A stretch of 64,000 bases of DNA from contig CAJNDS010002360.1 of NCBI GenBank assembly GCA_905221605.1, positions 51,001-115,000 of the forward strand. Reading direction: 5' to 3'. Source of the stretch: Symbiodinium natans. Lineage: Eukaryota; Sar; Dinophyceae; Suessiales; Symbiodiniaceae. The notes beneath the pieces were generated by a model, which made no database searches, had not been told where the DNA came from, and worked only from the letters and a program-made list of their open reading frames with translations. Shown here in pieces: positions 21,101 through 29,432 of the stretch; the stretch's first letter is position 1, and every line of letters begins with the position of its first letter. The position numbers and the translations under genes are program-made.

Positions 21101-22813
21101 TCAGGGTTGCGGCCCGCCCCTGGCAGAGAGATGCTGTGCCCAATCTTCCATGTACTGGTAGTTTTGGTCCGCCCTCCACTCCTCTATTCTTTTCTTGATT
21201 CTATCATATAACCAAGAGTGTGTTTTACCCTCTGCCGGTCTCTTCCTCCAGGCCTCGATGTCATGGTTCAAGAACGAAAGGTGCCGCACCTTACTATGCA
21301 GGATATCCCCCAGTTGCTCATCGGACCATGTGCCTCGCCCCGTCGCTTCAACCCGCACGCGCACACTATCCCATTTGTCCATGAAAACGTCCAGACTATC
21401 CACCTCGCATTGACCTGAGTATTTCTCACACGCAGTACAAGACAAGGCCTCGTTCAACACCTCCTGCTCCCTATTGGGAGAAACGCTGTAAAATCTCACC
21501 ACCATGCTTAGTAGCCTCATAGCCGACATTGTCTCTCGCCCAACCGTTCGCTTGAACATCTCCCCCTGCACTTTACTGGCCAGACTCGTTGATTTGATCA
21601 TATTCCGCAGCCCTTCCCATAGCTTGTTTTCCAAAGCCGCATACTTCAATGGTCTATCCAATTCGCTTTCACTCATACCCCTAACATGCAGAATCGTGGA
21701 GTATCCGTACTCCCCGTCGTAAATGTACGCGCTTTTCACCGCCCGGGCCACTTCCCCAAGCCACGTGTGTAGATTCGCCGGATTGGGCTCCTCAGGAAGG
21801 ATCATATCAAAGCACTGGTATACTATCCCTAGATACTCCCGTCGCCTCAACTCAGGATCAACGCCACCATGACCGTCTCCACACTGTAGTGCCTGACGCA
21901 TTCTACGCTGCTCTTCGCACGTCTTTTCCACTTCAGCTACTCTATATCGCATTGCGCTCATCTCCGCCTCGATGTTGTTCCGTTTTGTTGCCGCATCTAT
22001 CCGTTCAGTGAGCTCCGTGATGAGACCCTCCTGCGTCTCCTGCATGGTCCTGAGCCGCGCGTTCTCGTTCTCGAGCTGTTCGATTCTTCTCTGCGTTTGG
22101 GTTTTATACTCCCTCCATTCGCCCTTGTCCGCCGCATTCTCGTTTTGCATCTTCGCTATCGATTCACGCATCTCCTGAACCATGACTTCCAACTCTTTGA
22201 TCCTCACGGATGCAACGAATGTTTTTGCGTCCTTCGCCTGCTGATCCCGCACACGCCGAAGCATCTTGGCCATCTCCGCGACATTTGCCTCTATTCCATC
22301 AATCCTCCCAGCGATCCTGACACATGCGCTCCGCGCCCCATCGTCAGCGCAATTGTTGTCAGTTCTATCAGTGCTCCTCGCGATATTCCCGCGGTCCCGA
22401 CTACTGTATTCTACCACGCGTAATCTATCCCTCAGCTGCTTGTTCTCGTCCATGATTTCCGCATATTCCTTGCCCATCTTCTCAATCAGCTTTTCCGTGG
22501 CATCAACTCTCCCCTTCACGGTGCCTATATCACTCGTCATCCCATTGATACTCTCACGAATCTGTTGCAGAGGCTCCGCGATGTTCTTCGACATCGATAC
22601 ATCCATCGTCCCTTTCATTTGCTTGAGTTCGCCCGCGACAAACCTCACAAGAGAACTCATCCTGTCAACGCTTTTCGCTATCTCTTTAAACTCGTCCCGC
22701 TCAACATGATTGGCGCTTTCGCTCGCCTCTCCGCGCTCGCGGCCCAATGGTTCCACAGCCTTTGTCAACTCCTCTCTAATCCAGCTCCGTAGATCCCGAA
22801 TGCTATCATTCAA
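21101..22813 (-). CDS. Gag-like protein: coiled coil plus capsid-like domain
   Basis: 570 codons. The first 330 or so residues are a long coiled coil (heptads with many E, K, R, L, I). From about residue 345 a compact alpha-helical region begins (LHTWLGEVARAVKSAY, YAALENKLWEGLRNMI, SLDVFMDKWDSVRVRV, EEWRADQNYQYMEDW). Its spacing of W, L and H residues resembles the capsid region of Copia-type Gag proteins as I know them from dinoflagellates; this is a resemblance, not a proven match. The frame opens without an ATG (first in-frame codon of this kind is TTG). It overlaps the stop of the upstream frame by TTGA and sits in the -1 frame, and the upstream frame also ends in a coiled coil. Production by -1 frameshifting or re-initiation is therefore likely. 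Confidence 0.65.
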   Translation of the reverse strand: MNDSIRDLRSWIREELTKAVEPLGRERGEASESANHVERDEFKEIAKSVDRMSSLVRFVAGELKQMKGTMDVSMSKNIAEPLQQIRESINGMTSDIGTVKGRVDATEKLIEKMGKEYAEIMDENKQLRDRLRVVEYSSRDRGNIARSTDRTDNNCADDGARSACVRIAGRIDGIEANVAEMAKMLRRVRDQQAKDAKTFVASVRIKELEVMVQEMRESIAKMQNENAADKGEWREYKTQTQRRIEQLENENARLRTMQETQEGLITELTERIDAATKRNNIEAEMSAMRYRVAEVEKTCEEQRRMRQALQCGDGHGGVDPELRRREYLGIVYQCFDMILPEEPNPANLHTWLGEVARAVKSAYIYDGEYGYSTILHVRGMSESELDRPLKYAALENKLWEGLRNMIKSTSLASKVQGEMFKRTVGRETMSAMRLLSMVVRFYSVSPNREQEVLNEALSCTACEKYSGQCEVDSLDVFMDKWDSVRVRVEATGRGTWSDEQLGDILHSKVRHLSFLNHDIEAWRKRPAEGKTHSWLYDRIKKRIEEWRADQNYQYMEDWAQHLSARGGPQP

Positions 22814-24414
22814 TGCCGTTGCACATTGCGTTCGACATCAATCATCTCGGCACGTTGGGTTATGGACTTCTCTTCAACCTCATCCAGTCTATCGTGGATC
22901 CTCCTGAGCCCATCCCGTATCTCGTCATTCATCTCCGTGGTCGCGTTCCTGATGTCTATAGTCACTCCTTCTATCGCATCAACTCTGCCCTCACACCCTT
23001 CATATTCCGATATTCCATTTCCCCTTGCGGCGGCATCATGTGATATCCCGTTCGGGGGTTGCGGGGGAGGGGTACTTATCGTATATTCCATCTTCTTGGC
23101 CCTCGTCCCAGCATCAATCTTTGGTGACCTTGCTATGTCCGAAGATCCTTGGCTGATGTCTCCTATTCTCCCATTTAGCGGCGCGTTCCCATTCAGTCTA
23201 TCCAACACTATCCCAACGTCGACTGCACCACCTTCTGGACCGGCCGAATGTTTCGTCCTATTCCCTGTCCCCTGGCGTTGTTCCACTCTTCGACCCTCAA
23301 GAAATGCCAACATCACGTCACTGCTGTGGTCGATGCTATTCCACCCAATGCTCAATCCTGCGTTCCTTGCTCCGAGCTCTATCCCCTTTGCGCCACCCAT
23401 ACTCCCCAGCCCTATCCCATCGCCACCACTTCGATCATTGCCCCACTCGTCCACATTAGCGATGGTCTGCTCCTTCTTCTTCGGCCCGTCAAGTCGTCCC
23501 GAGACCTTTCTGAGCTCTCCAGTGATTTTTGGGCCAGGTCGTCCCGAGACCTCTCTGGTCTTTCCAGGGATTTTTGGGCCAGGTCGTCCCGAGACCTCTC
23601 TGGACTCTTGAGGGAAGTTTGAGCCAGGTCGTCCCGAGACCTCTCTGGGCTCTTGAGGGAATTTTGGGCCAGGTCGTCCCGAGACCTCTCTGGACTCTTG
23701 AGGGAAGTTTGAGCCAGGTCGTCCCGAGACCTCTCTGGGCTCTCCAGGGATTTTTGGGCCATGTTGTTCCGAGTCTATCCCCACCCTCATGATCCTTTCA
23801 ACGCGTTCATCTCGCATATCTCCCAGCTCCGCCGCCGCATCACTTCTACGAATATCCCCATGAACTCGCGCATCGTGTCCATCAAGACCTTGAGGATCCT
23901 TCACCCATCGATCGGCGCAACTATCCCCATGAACTCGCGCACCTATCCCAAGAGTATCCCGATCTCCGCCGTCTCCATCAGGACCAAAAGGATCCCATCT
24001 ATCAACTCCATTGTTTGCTATCCCAACATCATCCGATCTCCGAGCATATCCCAAGTCGCTCCGTCCATGGTGCGATTCCTCCAGGCAGCCGTCTCCGGCT
24101 AACATATCTTCCTCGACAACCCCGCCAAAAACACTCGAAGGCCCTGACATCCCATCATCCGCCCTAGGAGTCGTTCCATCTGAAAGGCTCAGATCCCATG
24201 GTCCTCCTCGTTCCTGACTATCCCCAATGCCTGACAAGTCAAATGCTTTGTCGTCCCCGCTCGTATTCTTCCCAAGTCCATCTCCATCTCCAGCGCACCC
24301 ATCGTACATTCTGTTCCCTATTCCTGCGGGGGTGCGTCCACTCCCCACATGTCTATCCCGACCCAAATCCATATATCCCTCTCGTGCCCGCTCGTCGTTC
24401 CACATGTCCGTCAT
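22810..24414 (-). CDS. N-terminal Gag-like frame, Gly/Asp/Arg-rich with 15-residue repeats
   Basis: 534 codons with a genuine ATG at 24414, 64 nt after the primer-binding site. The first 200 or so residues are Gly/Asp/Arg-rich and probably disordered. Residues near 218-308 are six copies of a 15-residue repeat (REVSGRPGPKFPQEP), encoded by the 45-bp DNA repeat at 23491-23760. A G-I dipeptide recurs because the motif GGGATAG is read as GGG ATA G. The last 75 or so residues form a coiled coil (EMNDEIRDGLRRIHDRLDEV). The frame ends CAT TGA exactly where the next frame takes over. There is no known enzymatic motif. A nucleic-acid-binding or particle-forming role is inferred from position only. 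Confidence 0.6.
   Translation of the reverse strand: MTDMWNDERAREGYMDLGRDRHVGSGRTPAGIGNRMYDGCAGDGDGLGKNTSGDDKAFDLSGIGDSQERGGPWDLSLSDGTTPRADDGMSGPSSVFGGVVEEDMLAGDGCLEESHHGRSDLGYARRSDDVGIANNGVDRWDPFGPDGDGGDRDTLGIGARVHGDSCADRWVKDPQGLDGHDARVHGDIRRSDAAAELGDMRDERVERIMRVGIDSEQHGPKIPGEPREVSGRPGSNFPQESREVSGRPGPKFPQEPREVSGRPGSNFPQESREVSGRPGPKIPGKTREVSGRPGPKITGELRKVSGRLDGPKKKEQTIANVDEWGNDRSGGDGIGLGSMGGAKGIELGARNAGLSIGWNSIDHSSDVMLAFLEGRRVEQRQGTGNRTKHSAGPEGGAVDVGIVLDRLNGNAPLNGRIGDISQGSSDIARSPKIDAGTRAKKMEYTISTPPPQPPNGISHDAAARGNGISEYEGCEGRVDAIEGVTIDIRNATTEMNDEIRDGLRRIHDRLDEVEEKSITQRAEMIDVERNVQRH
23491..23760 (-). repeat. 45-bp tandem repeat inside the Gag-like frame, six copies
   Basis: Units start at 23491, 23536, 23581, 23626, 23671 and 23716, each beginning AGGTCGTCCCGAGACC (the first AAGTCGTCC). 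A seventh, diverged start is at 23761. Two unit types alternate (ending GTTTGAGCC or TTTTGGGCC). Because 45 is a multiple of three, all minus-strand frames stay open here. Confidence 0.95.
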
Positions 24415-24460
24415 GACGTTGAACTATCCTCGCCTCGCCTTCGGCTCAGTCGGTACAGAA

Positions 24461-24478
24461 ACTACAAGGCTCTTAACC
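24461..24478 (-). promoter_or_regulatory. Primer-binding site complementary to a tRNA-Lys(CUU) anticodon arm
   Basis: Immediately after the 5' LTR the coding strand reads GGTTAAGAGCCTTGTAGT. Its complement, ACTACAAGGCTCTTAACC, has the form of an anticodon stem and loop: CAAGG, the 7-nt loop CTCTTAA with U33 and anticodon CUU, then CC. It is not complementary to a tRNA 3' end (no TGG). This is the geometry known from Drosophila copia, where an internally cleaved half-tRNA primes reverse transcription; copia uses initiator Met. Confidence 0.65.
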
Positions 24479-25270
24479 TGTGCGAAGTGTCCAAATCAAG
24501 GAAAACTTGCGCGTCGAAGAACTGAAAAACTGTGTCCACTATTCCGGTTGATCAGACCCAAGTAGACAAGGAAGTTGGTTATTTACAGTTGTGAGGTGTT
24601 AAGTTGCTCCAGAAGTAACAGTATCCCTGTCAACGGGGAACACGAGGTAGCTAGCCAAGTATTCCAAGCCACTCCCGACGTTAACTATCGGAAGGATCCC
24701 CAAAGTTGCTATCTCCAGGGGGTGGTAACCTATCGTTCAAGATGTATCCACTAGCCGTCCGGCTGCGTGTTGTACACCTATCCCAATATTCACCTGGACA
24801 GCCACCTATCCTCAGTATCCTCCGGCCTCCGGCTATGAGTTGTAAAGAGAACAGATAACTATCCCAAGGGTTAGGGAAAAGGATCTATCCCTCGTCGACG
24901 CCCGATCGTTTTAGCTCCTCTGGCCTCCGGCTGCGAGTTGGCTAAGCGGATCCACCACGTACAGGGACACTATCCACGGGGGCAAAACTGTACAAGTGGG
25001 GCGCAGCTACACGGACGAAGTCAAGAAACAAACAAAAGAGAAAGGTGAATGAATGTACAGTGTGCTTATGTTGCTGTCTTGTTGCCCTGTAAGCCCAGAC
25101 AGCAACAGCACACGAAATTCTATCCAGGCCCCTCCATCTATCCCAAGGCTCAGTGCGCTATTCCGACTCGTCCGCGAGGAGGTCGACATCTATCCCGGAG
25201 CAAACCCGAAATCAACTGACATCAAAACAATTGCTCCCCCGAAAGTACCTGAAAGACGTGGTGCGAAACA
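24479..25270 (-). repeat. 5' LTR (right copy)
   Basis: 792 bp, TG...CA termini, one mismatch to the left copy (25166). In the coding direction it precedes the primer-binding site and Gag. The promoter is expected in it, but I could not identify a TATA-like element with confidence. Confidence 0.95.
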
Positions 25271-25275
25271 TTCCG
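25271..25275. repeat. Target-site duplication, right copy (TTCCG)
   Basis: Identical to 15743-15747. The duplication length of five is usual for LTR-element integrases. Confidence 0.9.
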
Positions 25276-25512
25276 GAGGGGGTCCAGGGTCGATGGCACT
25301 GTGTACGGCCACAGCCACACGCACATTCCCTTTCATTGCTGAGCTTCATAGCCGTGTAGGCGAGTGATTCGGAGCCATTTTGTGCAAGTACAGATCGGCC
25401 TCTAACCGGGCGATTATCGCAAGCCTACCGGTGCAAAAAGGCTGTCCAACCCTTTTGCACCAGTTCTTGAGCAGTACCATCGAAAGCGCATTGCCCCCCA
25501 ATCTTGCCTTTA
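25276..25512. other. Right flank of the LTR element, no gene
   Basis: No coding or repeat signal is seen before the telomere-like cluster. Confidence 0.4.
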
Positions 25513-25566
25513 GTAAACCCTAAACCCTAAACCCTAAGCCCTAAACCCTAACCCCTAACCCCTAAG
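25513..25566. repeat. Interstitial telomere-like repeat (CCCTAAA)n
   Basis: About eight heptads, mostly perfect, with CCCTAAG and CCCCTAA variants. Confidence 0.9.
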
Positions 25567-25689
25567 AACTCAGGAATGGCCGGCGTGCTGGGCGGATCAT
25601 GGTGCAAACTTCGCGGAGGCGTGCCAAGGGTGTGGCTGGACGCAGCCACCGGAGGGGAGGTAGAAGACACAAGGCGCCTGCAACAGGAC

Positions 25690-25870
25690 TTCCACAGTAT
25701 TGGACATTGGATATTAGATGTATAGATATTAGGAATTAGACAGAAATTAGATATTGAATGTTAGATATTAGAAATTAGATGAGATATAATAGATGCCAGA
25801 TAATATATGTTACAATTTGCATAATACAGATTTGCATTAACAAGTGTAGTATATGATATTGCCAGCATGC
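25690..25870. repeat. AT-rich TTAGATATT-type repeat
   Basis: Short words ATTAGATATTRG / AATTAGAT recur irregularly. Very AT-rich compared with both sides. Confidence 0.7.
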
Positions 25871-27867
25871 TATATCTTGTTTACTATTAACTCTACATTC
25901 GGTTTCCCGGCCCTTGAGCTTTGTCAGCTGTCCAACAAGTCCGGCCTGCCGTTCCTTTCCCAGGGCTTGGGTGGCGCTGCCTACCAAAGCAGGCGGAGAC
26001 CCATAACAACCGTGGTGTAACTACTGCCTCGTGGTACCTTATGAAGTCTTCCTCACATGATCTTACAAGAGGCCTCAACGAAAGGAGTGCAAAATCGTAA
26101 CTCCTAACCTTGAACAGGCCACAGCCCTTCAGATTAAACCGTCCCGCCAACCGAAAACAACAAATAGGCTGGGGGAACGCGGCTTCGGGCTTGTAGGCCC
26201 AGCTGTTGCACGCAATGAGGTCAGGATTTGTGAACTCTGAGGACATGGAGGGGGGTTTCCCATTCACGAGCTTTCACTTCGGTGCAGAAGACGTTGCTCG
26301 ATTGCTCGCAAAGCTCAGCGTACTCAACATGGGGACGGTGAAGATGTGGTCTGGTCCTTTTAGGCTTCGATCTTTGCTTGGGTGATGGATGTCCTTTGTC
26401 CACACACCTCGGCGTGACGATTCTGCTTCCAAGCCTGCATCAAGTTCCACGGCAGCGCAATGGCTGGGTGCAGTGCGCAGACATGGTCTGATCAGGCGTA
26501 GCTGTGGCAGCTGTCTGGCTGAAGTCTGATACATCTGTTTCGTCGTGTCTTTGTATTTTCGCCCCCTGCTCTGCTGTCCCCAGGTGAACTGAATGATTCC
26601 TTGCAGCAAGAATGCTTTGAGAGTGCTGTTGGATGCTCTTGGATTTGGGCGAGCTGAAGCCATGCCATGTTCTATGTCGTAGCATAAGGCTGACGTCACT
26701 TCCTAGTTGATGCCCTCCTTGGGCCAAAAGCTGGCACATGCAGGCGAGTTGAACAGCACACCACGGCCACACTAACATTCACAAACCAGTACGAACCACA
26801 GAGTGTGCCGTTGGATGCCACATGACGCCCATTGTGTGCTGCATCTTCTTGCGGTTTGCGTCGCCACATGCAATGACCTTCAGACACCTTTGCCGCCCAG
26901 CTAGCTTCAGTGCGCGGCACACAACACGAGAATGGTGTGTGTGCATGTGTGTGCTGTACACAATCCAATTGCGGAGGACGAGGGATGCACCGTGAAGCGA
27001 GAAGCTCGGCTGAAAGAGAAAGCTGGGCCTGTCCTGGACGACAAATCAAACTTAGAAAACAAGAAAGCTGTACACAACATGCCTGCAGCGGTCACAGAAA
27101 GATCACAACGTCTCAGCACCTCTTTCCTCACTGCATCTGAGCCAGCCAAGTATTTGACTCATCCATTGCAAGCTTTCGGGTCCTCTTCCGGGAATCCAAC
27201 TGCTTGCCGGAGATCGACTCCTGAAGTCAAGCAAAGTCCAGACGAACACCAGAATACTAGTCTACCTCTAGGCGACACAAGACATCCCTGCACGCTGGGG
27301 AGCTTGCACATTCACACGAGAGTCCCAGATCTGCATGGTCCATGCTATTTAGCCATTGCTCATCTTTCGGCAATTTAGAAGTCTGGAGGTGGCTTCAAGC
27401 TGCCACATGTGACAAGGCATGTCCCTGCTGCTATGCCTGCTATGCGCTCATAATATTCAGATAAAACTAACCAAAATCTCGCAGTTTGTGGGGTGAGGGT
27501 AAGAGACGCCCTCTTCTTGCAGAAGCATGTCGAGGGGTAGCCCTAAGTGAGATTGCTGTGCGAATCCTGGGCTTGGTGTATCATTCAACCCGCCCCACAG
27601 ATGCAAGGGTCTCCATCTTTGGAAGGGGGCTCTATGCTGACGAGGGAGGCTCTGTCTGGTCTTCTTGTCCTTATGTAGTTGTTATTGCTTGGCGAAGATC
27701 CTTCTCGTACCTTACTTTGCGGAATGTGTCCAGACACATGTTTCGATCAGCACAGTCTGGCTCCTGTTCACACATCGACATGCCCAAAAGATGCAAGGAC
27801 ACGGGGCAATCAAGACAATCATGCATCTGCGGGTAAAGATATCGGATGGTCTATGAATCTATCGGCT
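25871..27867. other. No firmly supported gene
   Basis: The most coding-like stretch is on the plus strand at about 26955-27130 (EDEGCTVKREARLKEKAG, then LDDKSNLENKK). It is charged and open but has no family or fixed splice sites. Confidence 0.3.
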
Positions 27868-27977
27868 CCGTCCTGGTCGTGGTGCTGGTACGAAGAAGGA
27901 GCGACTTGGTCAGAGGTGCCTCCCACGCTGCTCATCAGGCCCTGGCAAGTCGAGCGAAATCAGATCACGAAGACTGG
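27868..27977 (+). CDS. Candidate exon ending at a GTGAGT donor
   Basis: On the plus strand the frame LVRGASHAAHQALASRAKSD runs to CACGAAGACTG followed by the consensus donor GTGAGTGG at 27978. Two frames are open, the start is not fixed, and it runs against the main gene direction, so this is only a suggestion. Confidence 0.25.
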
Positions 27978-29306
27978 TGAGTGGTGAGTCTTTTTGCTCT
28001 GCTTTTGAGGTGCTTGGGAAAGTAGCGAGCCCATTGAAGGGCTCTGAAAGAACTCTGCTAGTAGAAAGCAGGTTTGCTTGCATCTTGTCAGTCATGCTAC
28101 GGTCATCCTAGGGGATGTGCAGCTGCAAGTAGGTTTGCGAACTGCAAACCTGAAGGATCCCAAAGTCACAGGCCAAGAAACTCCAGACTTTGCACGAGGG
28201 AAAGCTCGACCAGCTGACTGTGGACGCACTCTCCTGCCACCCGCAACATACGTGTGCTTCCCGGCAAGGTTGCCTCAGCAAAAATCTGCAACCGTGTGCA
28301 TGCACGTTCGCCCTAACTCTTAATTCCTCAGACTATGCAGGTCATTGCAGAGTGCGTGAAAAGTTGAAAAGTCTGATTCAACAGTCCGCAGCTCCTGTAG
28401 TCTGGATCGTATACCAAGCCGGGCCCTGAGCCGTACCTGGACATCCCGACCCTTACCCTCGAGGGCATCAGGACTTGGATCGAGCACTGATCGAACTGAT
28501 CAAAGTGGGACTACACCAATGACTGACCAGAGCCGACAGTCTCGCAAATAAGGCAAGGCTCACTGTCTTTGTCTTGCCCATGTGTCTCCATTTTACAGAT
28601 CTGTGCAGATGTCCTGTAGCTGTCTGCTAATCTAGCTGTCCATTCAGCCACCCATCTCTAATCAAACCATCTCGAACGCTTGCAAGCAACACATCTCAAG
28701 GCCCCTCAAAAAGCATCACGAGCTGCCTCGACTCAGGACATGCGCGCAAGAGCTCTAGGTCGGAGACCTACGAGACATCGGAAGCAGCCCCGACATGTAC
28801 TGCTATGTCCCTTGCCTGTGCATCTCGCGTCTCGGTCCCGAAGCCGATCCGAGGGCTGGGACCCGCTGCTGTCCTGAGGGCCAGGGCTGGAAGGAGCTTT
28901 AAGGCACTGCTCAGGGATTTCGAATGATTTCGAGGGACGAGGTAGATGTATGGAGCGGAACAAAATCGCAAGCCCTCAGCCCTCAACCTTGCTGGGTCGG
29001 TACTCTCAACCGTGGATGTGTACGGATGTAGTGTGCAAGAACACAGATTTATAAGTGGAAACTTCGGCCACAGCACGCATCCTGTTGTCAGCCTTCCGAA
29101 TGTCCGAAACACTAGTTTTCGCGGCTATGCGCTCTACTACTGGTAGCTAGCTGAGATATCGGCGAGGTGACCCAGGCTTCCATCACGTGAAGGTGAGCGC
29201 TTGGATCCTGGGCAGATCTGTTGTCAGTTGTCTCTTAGCCTGTATCTTGCAGGGGTATCTAAAGGTCGGGACTTTTCGACGCCCTACTGTATGTATGGTG
29301 AAACAC
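27978..29306. other. No supported gene
   Basis: Open frames on both strands without motifs or convincing splice pairs. Confidence 0.35.
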
Positions 29307-29432
29307 CTTCCCTGCAGCAAGCTGCCAGATGAATGCTGTCTGCAGAGCATTGCAGCAAGCACGCTTGGGAATGGACGTCTTGTTCTTAATCCTTTCTAGA
29401 AATTCTAGCACAGCTGTTTCTCCGCCCTCCAG
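29307..29432 (-). CDS. Exon of uncharacterised gene, 42 codons
   Basis: Acceptor TGTTGTTGCAG|, donor GGGAAG|GTGTTT, both phase 0. It reads LEGGETAVLEFLERIKNK and then CCNALQTAFIWQLAAGK. One of the cleanest unassigned exons in the window. Confidence 0.6.

Larger units (their letters stand above)
15748..25270 (-). mobile_element. Complete LTR retrotransposon, Gag-bearing and apparently non-autonomous
   Basis: 9523 bp bounded by two 792-bp direct repeats that begin TG and end CA, flanked by the 5-bp duplication TTCCG. On the minus (coding) strand: 5' LTR 25270-24479, a primer-binding site right next to it, about 64 nt of leader, Gag-like frames from 24414 to about 20507, a 4-kb tail of repeats with no recognisable coding, a GGGGGG polypurine tract at 16545-16540, and the 3' LTR 16539-15748. 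No protease, integrase, reverse transcriptase or RNase H motif was found in any frame, so it should need another element's enzymes (similar in concept to the TR-GAG elements of plants). The LTRs differ at one site by eye (16435 versus 25166), so insertion is recent. GGGATA is strongly over-represented throughout on the coding strand. Confidence 0.93.

Noticed and set aside
23412-23762. Second open frame over the 45-bp repeats
   Set aside because: A shadow of the Gag-like frame, open only because the unit is 45 bp long.
25365-25390. TCGGAGCCATTTTGTGCAAG, similar to the dinoflagellate spliced leader
   Set aside because: Ten bases of the leader core match (AGCCATTTTG), but the rest needs several mismatches and a gap. 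One such partial match in 64 kb is not convincing.
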